A stretch of 64,000 nt of DNA from Bacteroidia bacterium (GTDB lineage: Bacteria > Bacteroidota > Bacteroidia > B-17B0 > Aurantibacillaceae), in assembly GCA_016787705.1 (NCBI GenBank), contig JAEUTP010000017.1, positions 567,511 to 631,510 on the forward strand. Reading direction: 5' to 3'. The translations under genes and the position numbers were made by a program. Below the pieces are notes generated by a model that searched no databases, had not been told where the DNA came from, and saw nothing but the letters and a program-made list of their open reading frames with translations. Shown piece by piece: positions 35,272 to 44,800 of the stretch. How positions within the stretch are numbered: position 1 is the stretch's first letter; each line of letters begins with the position of its first letter.

Positions 35272-37026
35272 TTACTTCTCTAAAACCCGTTTATACATAA
35301 ACTCTGTAAACTCTTTTGTATTAAAAAGAGGAGAGCTGCAATAAGAAGAAGTACACAATACCATAAAATTATCATCAAACGAATCAAACAAATCTTTTTT
35401 ATCTTCTATCACATTTTTTTTATCGTAAACAACGCTGCTAAAATAAAAGCGTGGAAAGGCAATTGTTTCTTTTAAGTAATCTGCTATTAAGCTATTATCT
35501 TTTTTGCGCATTAAAGCGGCGTTAATGGGTTCGTAGCTGAGTTCTTCGGCAGCACTTAATATACCGGGTTCGGTAGATAAAGTATTTAATACCGCTTCGG
35601 TAGTTAAAAAATTAATAATTTCCTGTGCATGTTTTTTATAAGTGACTTCATGAAAATAATGTGAAGCATAATTTAATAAACGCGCTACATCAATATTTTC
35701 AGAAACATTATAAGTAGATTTTATAGCACTGTTACCAATGTAGGTGTAAAAATAACCTTTACCGGAATTAAAATTAGCAGCTATTTCTTTTACGAGTTGT
35801 GCCGCTTCTGTTTTATACGTTTCATTTTGTGTAGCGCGGTATAACAACATTAAGGTTTTTAGCATAGCGCTGTTATCTTTTAAAGAAGTGGTAGCTGCAT
35901 ATTTTTCGCCATGCATATAGGTATTGTTTTGCTTACGTTTTGTTTTTAAAAATTCTACTGTAGCAACGGCATCTTTTAAATAATTCTCTTTGCCGCTTGT
36001 GCCCCATAAAATGGTCAATGCTTCTGCATATTGCGCGTTATCACTTGTATACACGCTTTTGTCTATTGCTGGAATACCTTTTTTTATTCTTTCTTCATCG
36101 CTAAGGTCAAAATAATCCTGCGCTTTTTCTCCGGGAATAAGATCGGCATCCTGCGCATTGTAATAACCACCCCCCGGCGATTTAAAAAAACGATCCACAT
36201 ATTTTACAATGCCTTCCGCTTTTTTTAACGCTTCTACATCATTAAATAATTTATAATACCAGCAATACATTTTTATATAGCGTGCCTGTATGAATAATAA
36301 TTTTTCGAAGTGTACATGGCTCCAGTCATTATTGGTAGAATACTGGTAAACGCCGCCCCAGGCTTTATCGTAAATACCTGTTGAATTATCTATTGTAATT
36401 TTTAACCAGCGTTTTAAAGCGGTATCTGTTTTAAAATGTGTAAAGGCATATTCAAAGGTATCAAACTCAATGTATTTTTGTCCGAAATGAAAACCACCGG
36501 TTTCCATATCCAATGAATTATTGAACATTTTTTTTAATTCGGTCAATGACGTTTTCATTGAACTTTCTGTAGTGCTTTTAGGATCGGCTTCCACACGGTC
36601 TTTACTTAATGGCACGGGCTTCTTTTTTAATTGCGCTAATTTTTCTAATAGCTCATCCGCAGGAATGTAGCCCGGTTCTTTTAATAATTCGTTACCATTG
36701 CCATCAAACACAATGGTAGCAGGCCAACCATAATCGCTGTATAAGCTGGTAAGATCCTGGCGCTCGTCATGATCTTCCATACAGGCAATGTAATTTTTAT
36801 CGAGGTAAGAAATTACTTTTGGCAGTGCGTATGTTTTTTCTTCCATTACATGGCACCAGTGGCACCAGTTGGCGCGTAAATGTAATAGCACTAATTTGTT
36901 TTCTTTTTTTGCTTTGGCAAAGATCTCTGCATCAAAACGCGACCATTTTGGATGATCGAGCGCAATGCCGGTTAAAGTAAAAAATGTAAAAGCAATGAGG
37001 AAGGTAAAAGATATAGCTTTTTTCAT
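35272..37026 (-). CDS. Exported thioredoxin / DUF255 (YyaL-like) protein
   Basis: A 584-residue protein with a signal peptide (MKKAISFTFLIAFTFFTLTG). The N-terminal domain is a DUF255-type thioredoxin fold with LHLRANWCHWCHVMEEKTY, the CxxC here being the CHWC motif. The remainder is an alpha-helical (six-hairpin-like) domain, with YYNAQDADL and repeated HxxE/AxxL helices as in YyaL/SSP411 proteins. Most family members are cytoplasmic and ~680 residues; this one is shorter and exported. The biochemical role is not established. It is alone on its strand between two repeat-rich gaps. Confidence 0.85.
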   Translation of the reverse strand: MKKAISFTFLIAFTFFTLTGIALDHPKWSRFDAEIFAKAKKENKLVLLHLRANWCHWCHVMEEKTYALPKVISYLDKNYIACMEDHDERQDLTSLYSDYGWPATIVFDGNGNELLKEPGYIPADELLEKLAQLKKKPVPLSKDRVEADPKSTTESSMKTSLTELKKMFNNSLDMETGGFHFGQKYIEFDTFEYAFTHFKTDTALKRWLKITIDNSTGIYDKAWGGVYQYSTNNDWSHVHFEKLLFIQARYIKMYCWYYKLFNDVEALKKAEGIVKYVDRFFKSPGGGYYNAQDADLIPGEKAQDYFDLSDEERIKKGIPAIDKSVYTSDNAQYAEALTILWGTSGKENYLKDAVATVEFLKTKRKQNNTYMHGEKYAATTSLKDNSAMLKTLMLLYRATQNETYKTEAAQLVKEIAANFNSGKGYFYTYIGNSAIKSTYNVSENIDVARLLNYASHYFHEVTYKKHAQEIINFLTTEAVLNTLSTEPGILSAAEELSYEPINAALMRKKDNSLIADYLKETIAFPRFYFSSVVYDKKNVIEDKKDLFDSFDDNFMVLCTSSYCSSPLFNTKEFTEFMYKRVLEK

Positions 37027-37618
37027 AGTGCAAATTTAATGTATATACGAAAAAGAAAGGGAAAAGGTTTTGGGTTCGTTTTCCTCCTCCGTCGCTTCGC
37101 GCCACCTCCTCAAGAGGAGAATACTAACCGCCTAAGCACACAGTATCCCTCTCTTCGAGAGGGTGCCCGCAGGGCGGGAGAGGAAAAGAACAAGTAAAAC
37201 ACCTACTGCCGGCAGTAGGCACAATAAATGGGTAAAATTACCTATTTGGAAATGTGGGCGTTTTTTTAGTTTTTGTAATGAATATAAATTATGTAAGTTA
37301 AATTGAAATAATAATTAAGACAAAAATAAATACAAAAGTATTAAAAGCTCTTCAAGAAAAAATCATTAAAAGTAAGACAAACATACCACTGGTAAAATAT
37401 AAGCTAGTATAAACTGTATCAGATCTTTGTTGCTGGGCGAAATATTTTTAGTAGCAAAGTATATTAACAGAATTAAAAGGCCAAAAACATTTTTATAGTA
37501 TGTATTTATTTATACCATATAGTTATAAATAGATTCTAAATACCATAAATTCTTTTTATATTTCTGTATCTTTTACATGGTTCTCTCCGTTCCATAGATA
37601 GAAAACCCAAAATGCTTT
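37027..37618. other. Gene-free stretch with several palindromes before the sigma factor
   Basis: 592 bases with no supported gene. The half near the DUF255 gene holds CTCCTC-AA-GAGGAG (37106-37119), CCCTCTC-TTC-GAGAGGG (37147-37163) directly followed by GCCCGCAGGGC, and a perfect 18-bp palindrome CCTACTGCCGGCAGTAGG (37202-37219). The rest, to the sigma gene, is AT-rich and should contain its promoter, but I cannot point to a good -33/-7 pair. Confidence 0.7.
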
Positions 37619-38155
37619 ATGCAAAGCGAGATAGAAAAGCAATATATTGAAGACTCTAAAACAGATCCTAAATGTTTTGAGCCTCTTTATACCTTTTATT
37701 ACGAGCGTATTTTAAAATTTGTTTATAAACGTATAGAAAGCCTTGACGACACAAGGGAAGTAACGGCTATTGTTTTTACCAAAGCATTAACCAATATTAA
37801 AAAGTATAAAGATCGTGGCTTTCCATTTTCAAGTTGGTTATACAGGATAGCTATTAACGAGATAAACCAGTTTTACCGCGATTCTAAAAAAACACGCGTA
37901 ATAAGCCTTGATAAAAAAGGAGTGGATAATATAGGAGAAGAGGCAGATAAATTAAATCCTGATCTTATTTCTGCATTAAGAAAAGCGTTGCTTTATCTGA
38001 CCGAAGACGAGTTAGTATTAATAGAACTGCGTTATTTTGAAGAACGGCCTTTTGCAGAAATAGGAGAGATACTTGAAATAACCGAGAATAATGCAAAAGT
38101 GAGAACCTACCGCATATTGGATAAATTAAAAGAAATATTTAATAAAATAGCATGA
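37619..38155 (+). CDS. ECF-type RNA polymerase sigma factor
   Basis: A 178-residue sigma-70 family factor with only regions 2 and 4. Region 2: YERILKFVYKRIESLDDTREVTAIVFTKAL through FSSWLYRIAINEINQFYRDSKK. Region 4: DELVLIELRYFEERPFAEIGEILEITENNAKVRTYRILDKLK, with the helix-turn-helix. It overlaps the next gene by four bases (ATGA), typical of a sigma/anti-sigma pair. The regulon is unknown. Confidence 0.92.
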   Translation: MQSEIEKQYIEDSKTDPKCFEPLYTFYYERILKFVYKRIESLDDTREVTAIVFTKALTNIKKYKDRGFPFSSWLYRIAINEINQFYRDSKKTRVISLDKKGVDNIGEEADKLNPDLISALRKALLYLTEDELVLIELRYFEERPFAEIGEILEITENNAKVRTYRILDKLKEIFNKIA

Positions 38156-39135
38156 AGACGAATGATTATAAAATATTAGAAGATCGTCGGGAGCTTACAC
38201 CAGAGCAGGTTACGGCGGGTATGAATTTTGGAATGATTCAAAAGAAAGTGGTTGCTCCAAAAAGTATTTCTTTAAATACAATGATCATTGCCGGTATTGG
38301 AACAGTTGCAATTGTTTCTGCCATATTTATTTACAGAGCATTTTCCAGCGAATCTGAAATTAAAAAAGAAGAGCCTGTAATTCCACATAATACTGTCATT
38401 CCGGCTCAAGGCCGGAATGACAGTTCAGATACCGTGATTGAAAAAGAAAATGTAGCTGATACTGTAAAAGAGAAAATTTTAGTAAACGGATCGCATGCCG
38501 AAATAAAACAAGATGAAAAAACAGTTGACGAGGAATTTGAAATTATTGAGTCTGCAAAGCCTGTGAGATCCTTATCATTTCAACGTTTGCCTTATGCAGA
38601 TGTGGAAGCGGCCATTGAAATAAAAGATTCTGTTTATGGTCCGGTAAACGTATCGAAAGGTTATGGAGAACATTTAGAATATAGTGATAAGAACAATGCA
38701 CGTTATAAAGAAATGAATTCTGCCTGGTTTAAATTCACTATTAAGCGTGATACATTATTAACTTTTCACATTGTGCCAACACTAGGAACTGACGATTATG
38801 ATTTTGCGCTTTTTAAATGTAATACTGGCGACTGTGAGCGTGCTTTGAGAGCTAATAAAATAAATCCTTTACGTGTTTGTTTTAGCTGGAACAGCTCCAA
38901 AAATCATAACACAGGTTTATCAAATATGGCAAAAGATACTTTATTTGAAGAAGAATTTATAAACGGAGAGAAGCAAGGAAAGACTTACGTTTCAGCACTA
39001 AAAGTTAAAGCATGCGATACTTACTATTTAATGGTAACAAATAATTTACGTGTGCAAAAGAACCAGGATCCTGAAGGGTTTATGATCTATTTTTATAATT
39101 ACCTGCCTAAGCGAAAAGCCAATAAGTATAAATAA
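38152..39135 (+). CDS. Single-pass membrane protein coupled to the ECF sigma factor, candidate anti-sigma
   Basis: A 327-residue protein: cytoplasmic N-terminus (about 1-43), one transmembrane helix (about 44-63, MIIAGIGTVAIVSAIFIY), an extended charged periplasmic linker and a C-terminal beta domain (about 150-320; SAWFKFTIKRDTLLTFHIVP, DDYDFALFKCNTGDCERALR). Position and topology fit an anti-sigma factor, but the cytoplasmic part does not show a clear anti-sigma domain, so this is inference. A palindromic repeat is inserted in frame in the linker (38392-38424), coding for TVIPAQGRNDS. Confidence 0.75.
   Translation: MKTNDYKILEDRRELTPEQVTAGMNFGMIQKKVVAPKSISLNTMIIAGIGTVAIVSAIFIYRAFSSESEIKKEEPVIPHNTVIPAQGRNDSSDTVIEKENVADTVKEKILVNGSHAEIKQDEKTVDEEFEIIESAKPVRSLSFQRLPYADVEAAIEIKDSVYGPVNVSKGYGEHLEYSDKNNARYKEMNSAWFKFTIKRDTLLTFHIVPTLGTDDYDFALFKCNTGDCERALRANKINPLRVCFSWNSSKNHNTGLSNMAKDTLFEEEFINGEKQGKTYVSALKVKACDTYYLMVTNNLRVQKNQDPEGFMIYFYNYLPKRKANKYK
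38392..38424. repeat. Palindromic repeat inside a coding sequence
   Basis: ACTGTCATTCCGGC (38392-38405) and GCCGGAATGACAGT (38411-38424) are perfect 14-bp arms around TCAAG. The 33 bases keep the frame of the surrounding gene and fall in its disordered linker. The core CATTCCGGC..GCCGGAAT also occurs in the intergenic palindrome at 34567-34587. Confidence 0.9.
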
Positions 39136-39150
39136 CTAAAAACGTATAAA

Positions 39151-39750
39151 ATGAAAAAACAATTATTACAAACAGTAATTGCAGCCTTTGTATTGACCAT
39201 AAATACAACTGCGCAAAATAAAACAACAGAAATTTTTATTGTTGAAGGAAAATATACAGGAAAGAATCTTGTTATAAAAAATTCTTATGGCCCCGAAGGA
39301 AAAGGTTTTTGTGTAACAGAAACAAAAGTAAATGGCAAAATAACAAAAGATGAAATTAATGGGAATATTTTTCAGATCGATCTCTCGGCAGCCGGCATGA
39401 AAGAAGGAGAGAAAGTAAAAGTGGAGATAAGCTATTTAAAAGGCTGTGCACCTTTAGAAAAACCAATGGTCATTAATCCTAATGCTTTAACAGATAATAA
39501 TACACTGATTATAGAAGGAGTTTATATGTGGCAGAATTTGTTTGTGGTTAATCCGCATATTACAAAAACAGAATACAGCGTTAAAGAAATTTTGGTAAAC
39601 GGTAAAGCAGTTTCAACAAAAATTGATTCAGATATTTTAGAAATAAAATTACAGGCAATGAATTTTAAAGAAAAGGAAAAAGTTAAGATCGAATTTAAAT
39701 ATACAAAAGGTATAGATCCAATAATCTTAAATTCTGAAGCTACTAATTGA
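39151..39750 (+). CDS. Secreted protein with two internal repeats
   Basis: A 199-residue exported protein (signal peptide to about residue 21, ending TTAQ). The mature part is an internal duplication: IFIVEGKYTGKNLVIKN..VNGKITKDEI..LKGCAP in the first half and LIIEGVYMWQNLFVVNP..VNGKAVSTKI..TKGIDP in the second, with shared KEGEKVKVEI / KEKEKVKIEF. No family is recognised. It follows the membrane protein by 15 bases and so belongs to the sigma-factor operon; its end overlaps the convergent PorP/SprF gene by eight bases. Confidence 0.7.
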   Translation: MKKQLLQTVIAAFVLTINTTAQNKTTEIFIVEGKYTGKNLVIKNSYGPEGKGFCVTETKVNGKITKDEINGNIFQIDLSAAGMKEGEKVKVEISYLKGCAPLEKPMVINPNALTDNNTLIIEGVYMWQNLFVVNPHITKTEYSVKEILVNGKAVSTKIDSDILEIKLQAMNFKEKEKVKIEFKYTKGIDPIILNSEATN

Positions 39751-40696
39751 TCATTAAATTTCTTTGCGCACTTTTATCTTTATTAAATAAATTGGCAGAG
39801 AAAAATAATTCATTGTTTCTATTATAACGATCAAACGGTGTGATGGTATAACCGAATTTAATTTTTTTATAGGTAATGCTGAAGCCCACTAAAAAGTCGC
39901 CTCTCCTGCTTCGAATGGTAGTAATATCTTTATAATTGTAGCTTATTTGATTTCTAAAACCTGTGTGTAATGAAATGGCTTTATAAGATGTATAAGTCCC
40001 AACTTCATAATATCTGGTTGCATTACGTTGTAATTTTAAAACAGAGTAAGGTTGAAGCTGTACTTTTTTTTCTGTAAATAAAATACCTGAAATATGATAT
40101 ATCTGTGAAAGAGACATTTTTTGTGTTTCAAGCAAGCCTCTGTCAGGTTGACTGATATCATAAACCGCTATACCAAAGGTCATTTTTTTATTGATATCAA
40201 GCAGTAAACCGGATGAAAAGCTTACATTTTTTTTTACTGCGCTTACCGGATAGTATTCAATATACGGTATAGGCATTGAAGTTTCATAAATACGATCTAT
40301 GCGCATTAAAGTCTCGTAATCTATTTTAGCGGCATCTACTTTTCTCTCAAAATAAGAAGCTTGCAAAGAAGGTATTAAAGTTAGTTTTGAATTTAATTTA
40401 ACTTTATAAGCAAGGCTTAAATCTGTTTGATTTGATCTGTAAACACCACTACCACTATGGTTAGAGTTATTGGTTAAAGCCATTGCAAATGACTTAATAG
40501 AATAATCAGCGCCCGCGTAGGTTGAAAATGTATAATTATAAGAGGCAAGTGTTTGTATATTTAATCCTTTTGAGCTACCGGCAAATGACGGGTTTATAAA
40601 TAATTTTTGCTGACCTGTTGAAACAAAATTATGTTCTTTTTGTGAGAATAAAGAAACACTTAAAAGCGAAAAAGCTAAAAGGAGATTTATTTTCAT
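39743..40696 (-). CDS. PorP/SprF family type IX secretion outer-membrane protein
   Basis: An outer-membrane barrel of the PorP/SprF family, which helps type IX secreted proteins reach the surface or anchor there. I choose the ATG at 40696 (MKINLLLAFSLLSVSLFSQ, signal peptide) rather than the 40789 frame start. Family features: FVSTGQQKLFINPSFAGSSKG near the N-terminus, SSGLLLDINKKMTFGIAVYDISQPDRGL and the C-terminal FLVGFSITYKKIKFGYTITPFDRYN. About 317 residues, as usual. It is normally paired with a large secreted protein; none is next to it here. Confidence 0.85.
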   Translation of the reverse strand: MKINLLLAFSLLSVSLFSQKEHNFVSTGQQKLFINPSFAGSSKGLNIQTLASYNYTFSTYAGADYSIKSFAMALTNNSNHSGSGVYRSNQTDLSLAYKVKLNSKLTLIPSLQASYFERKVDAAKIDYETLMRIDRIYETSMPIPYIEYYPVSAVKKNVSFSSGLLLDINKKMTFGIAVYDISQPDRGLLETQKMSLSQIYHISGILFTEKKVQLQPYSVLKLQRNATRYYEVGTYTSYKAISLHTGFRNQISYNYKDITTIRSRRGDFLVGFSITYKKIKFGYTITPFDRYNRNNELFFSANLFNKDKSAQRNLMIN

Positions 40697-40805
40697 GGGA
40701 TCTTTACTAAAGCTAAATAAATATACAAAATAAACGTCAAATTTCAGACCGAAAACTGTTAAAACCTGGTATCGCCTTATAAGTGGCAAGTTTTAGAGTG
40801 TGGAA

Positions 40806-41564
40806 TTATTTATTAAAGGTTTGATTTAGCACCATTGCTAAACGAATACCAGCTTTTACCAGTTGTTTTTCGATAACAGGTTTATTCTTGTCAACATAAT
40901 CCTGTTTTATTTTTTTATCAAAATTGTAAACTTCGGGTAATAACGTTCTTGATTCATTCATCCAGATTTCAACACTGTTAGTTTGAATTTTCTTTTTTTC
41001 TTCTGCAGAAAGCTCATTGCATAATTTTAAACAATCGCCTAATTTAATATTGGTATCTTCAATAATTTCAGTGTCCCACACTTTGTGTAAGTTAGTTCCT
41101 TTGCCAAGATAATCCACATCAATATCATTACCACCTTTATCGGCTTTGTAGCCGCAATGCAGCGGCTGGTGAAGATCGCCAACGAGATGGAAAATAATTT
41201 TTAAAGCAAATTTAATTTGTTCTTTATCTCGTGTGCCTTTTTGTTTTAAGAGATCAATATAAATTTCAATTTGATTGACTACTTCAGGATCTTTTGTTTT
41301 TACATACGTTTTATCTTTCTCAACGTTCACGTAATGCCAGGGTTTTAAATAATCGTAGGAGTTATCACCACGCACTTCATCCATCCAAACAGAGGCTTCT
41401 TCAAAACTCATTAAGCCTAAAAATTGTTGTACAGAATCTGCAACCTGTTTGGTTAAACATTGTTTGGCAATGGCGGCAACGATCTTATGGCCTTTGCTCC
41501 CCCAGGCGTAAGTAGAAGCGGGGAGAAGGAGAGAGAAAAAGAATAGGATGAAGTTTTTTTTCAT
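40806..41564 (-). CDS. S1/P1 nuclease family protein
   Basis: Zinc-dependent endonuclease of the S1/P1 family acting on single-stranded nucleic acid, 252 residues with signal peptide (to about residue 20). The mature protein would begin at Trp in AWGSKGHKIVA, as required because the N-terminal Trp binds zinc. Other ligands: WMDEVRGD, KPWHYVNV, HLVGDLHQPLHCG and NLHKVWDTEI. Likely periplasmic or secreted nutrient nuclease. It is 16 bases from the upstream-side SprF stretch but with no functional link. Confidence 0.92.
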   Translation of the reverse strand: MKKNFILFFFSLLLPASTYAWGSKGHKIVAAIAKQCLTKQVADSVQQFLGLMSFEEASVWMDEVRGDNSYDYLKPWHYVNVEKDKTYVKTKDPEVVNQIEIYIDLLKQKGTRDKEQIKFALKIIFHLVGDLHQPLHCGYKADKGGNDIDVDYLGKGTNLHKVWDTEIIEDTNIKLGDCLKLCNELSAEEKKKIQTNSVEIWMNESRTLLPEVYNFDKKIKQDYVDKNKPVIEKQLVKAGIRLAMVLNQTFNK

Positions 41565-41641
41565 GACTGAACAAAGTTATAACAATTGTATATGATTAAA
41601 GTTACGAAATTAATAAGCTAAGTAAAAGTTGTGTTTTATCA

Positions 41642-41728
41642 AGCTTCATCCTAAATCCTTCTCCAAAGGATAAGAACCTTTGCAATGTTAGCTCCCTTCT
41701 CCTTTGGAGAAGGGCGGGGGATAAGGCT
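41642..41728. repeat. REPIN-like inverted repeat doublet downstream of rpoC
   Basis: A first unit (41642-41677, with CCTAAATCC and TTCTCCAAAGGA) is followed by a second unit in opposite orientation (to 41728) containing the perfect hairpin CCCTTCTCC-TTT-GGAGAAGGG (41694-41714). The first unit matches 46145-46180 (30 of 36 bases by eye). This head-to-head pair is like the REPIN layout of other bacteria. Confidence 0.78.
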
Positions 41729-41738
41729 GAATGCAACA

Positions 41739-41770
41739 AAAAACCCGGTAAAATTTTTCACCGGGTTTTT
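41739..41770 (-). terminator. Rho-independent terminator of the rpoBC operon
   Basis: AAAAACCCGGT (41739-41749) and ACCGGGTTTTT (41760-41770) are perfect 11-bp arms with a ten-base loop. On the minus strand it lies 33 bases after the rpoC stop. Confidence 0.92.
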
Positions 41771-41802
41771 AAATTATAAATTTTAAATTATTGTTTCAAA
41801 GC

Positions 41803-44800
41803 TTACGCTTCTTCTTCAACTTCTTCTTTAGTTGCCATTAAGCGCTCGTACTCTTCTTTGCTTCCAACAACTAATTTTTCGTACTGACGTAAACCTGTAC
41901 CTGCAGGAATTAAATGCCCAACAATTACGTTTTCTTTTAATCCTAATAAAGTATCTACTTTACCGTTAACTGCAGCTTCGTTCAATACTTTAGTAGTTTC
42001 CTGGAATGAAGCAGCCGAAATCCAGCTGTTAGTTTGTAATGAAGCACGTGTAATACCTTGAAGGATCGGATTTGCAGTTGCAGGAACCGCGTCTCTTGCT
42101 TCAACAGTTTTCTTATCTCTGCGTTTCAATAACGAATTCTCATCGCGTAATTTACGTGCAGTGATAATTTGACCACGTTTTAATTCAGTACTATCACCCG
42201 GATCAAGAATAACTTTTTTACCAAAGATATTATCGTTCTCAGTCATGAAATCGCCTTTGTTGATCAATTGTTGTTCTAAGAACATAGTATCACCCGGATC
42301 AACGATCTCCACTTTACGCATCATCTGACGAACAATTGTTTCGAAATGTTTGTCATTTAATTTCTGACCTTGTAAACGGTAAACCTCCTGAATCTCATTT
42401 ACTAAATACTCTTGTACAGCAGTTGGTCCTTTGATAGATAAGATATCACCAGGGCTGATTGCACCGTCAGATAACGGGTTACCGGCTTTAATGAAATCAT
42501 TCTCTTGTACAAGGATGTGTTTGCTTAAGTTTACTAAGTAACGACGTTGCTCACCAGTTTTAGCTTCTACTAAAACTTCACGATTACCACGCTTAATTTT
42601 ACCGAAAGTAACAATACCGTCAATTTCAGAAACTACAGCAGGGTTAGACGGGTTACGAGCTTCGAATAACTCAGTTACACGAGGTAAACCACCGGTGATA
42701 TCACCTGTTTTACCTGTAACACGAGGTATCTTCACTAAGATCTGACCAGGCTCAATTTTAGTTCCTTCGTTAACGATGATGTGTGCGCCAACCGGAATGT
42801 TATATGTTTTAAGCGCTTCGCCTTTTTTATCGGCAATACGCATTAACGGACTCATTGTTTTATCTTTACTTTCAATGATCACCTTCTCACGGAAACCTGT
42901 TTGTTCATCAGATTCTTCACGGTAAGTAATGTTTTCTTTAATTTGTTCGTACTCTACAGTACCACCAAATTCAGAAACGATTACCGCGTTGTATGGATCC
43001 CAATCACAAATCAATTCTCCTTTTTTAACCTTAGTGCTAGGTTTGATGTAAAGCTGCGAACCGTAAGGAATGTTACCTGTTGTTAAAGTAATACCTGTGT
43101 TCACATCAATGATACGCATCTCAGTAGAACGACCGATAACCACATTGGCTTTTTTGCCATCAGGATTAACACGCTCAACAGTACGTAATTCATCAATTTC
43201 AATAATACCATCGTATTTAGCAATTAAGCTGCTTGATGCAGCGGTGTTAGATGCAGTACCACCCACGTGGAAAGTACGTAATGTTAACTGTGTACCCGGC
43301 TCACCAATTGATTGAGCAGCAATAACACCTACAGCTTCACCTAACTGAACCATACGGCCATTAGCTAAGTTACGTCCATAACATTTTGCACAAACACCTA
43401 CGCGGCTTTCGCAGGTTAATACCGAACGAATATCTACAGTTTCAATAGGTGACTGATCAATAATAGCACCAATATCTTCAGTAATAATTTCTCCACCTTC
43501 GATAATTAATTCGCCTGTTGTTGGATGATAAACATCGGTAACAGTTGTACGGCCTAATAAACGATCGTATAAAGTCTCAACAACATCATCATTATTTTTC
43601 AATGCTGTCATGCTTAAACCACGAAGAGTTCCACAATCAGATTGAGTAATGATAACATCTTGTGCAACGTCAACCAAACGACGTGTTAAGTAACCTGCAT
43701 CGGCAGTTTTTAACGCCGTATCGGCCAAACCTTTACGAGCACCGTGAGTTGAAATAAAATATTCTAAGATCGATAAACCTTCACGGAAGTTAGAAAGTAC
43801 AGGATTCTCGATAATTGAAGCGGTAGTATCGCCGGCTTTTTGAGGCTTAGCCATCAAACCACGCATACCACTTAACTGTTTGATCTGCTCTTTCGAACCA
43901 CGGGCACCAGAATCAAGCATCATAAATACAGGGTTAAAACCTTGTCTGTCTGCGCTTAATTTATCCAATACTTTTTTAGTTACCTTAGAGTTGGTGTGTG
44001 TCCAGATATCGATAATTTGATTGTAACGCTCGTTGTTGGTAATGAAACCCATGTTGTAGTTTCCGATCACTTCATCAACTTGCATTTGCGATTCTGCAAT
44101 GATCTTTAATTTTTCTTCAGGAATTTGAATATCGCCTAAGTTAAATGATAAACCACCACGGAATGCTGTTTTAAATCCTAATTCTTTAATATCATCTAAG
44201 AACTTGGCTGTTTTAGCCATACCGGTTTTCTTAACGATCATACCAATGATATCACGTAACGATTTTTTGGTTAATAATTCGTTAATGTAACCTACTTCGT
44301 GAGGTACAACGGTATTAAAAATAACGCGACCTACAGATGTATCAATTAATTTAGTTACTAATTTATCACCTTCTAATGCATTGGTAATTTTAATTTTGAT
44401 CTGAGCATGCATATCCACGCTTTTCTCATTCAAAGCAATAATTACTTCTTCAGCGCTATAGAAAACTTTTCCTTCGCCTTTCACAGCATCGTTAGGTAAG
44501 TTCTTTTTAGATTTAGTTAAGTAATATAAACCAAGCACCATATCCTGCGATGGAACCGAAACCGGCGCACCATTAGATGGATTTAAAATGTTGTGTGACG
44601 CTAACATCAAAATTTGAGCTTCCAAAATAGCTGCATGACCTAACGGTACGTGCACTGCCATTTGATCACCGTCAAAATCGGCGTTAAACGCTGTACAAAC
44701 CAATGGATGTAACTGAATAGCTTTTCCTTCAATTAATTTTGGTTGGAAAGCCTGGATACCTAGTCTGTGCAATGTTGGGGCACGGTTTAACATTACCGGG

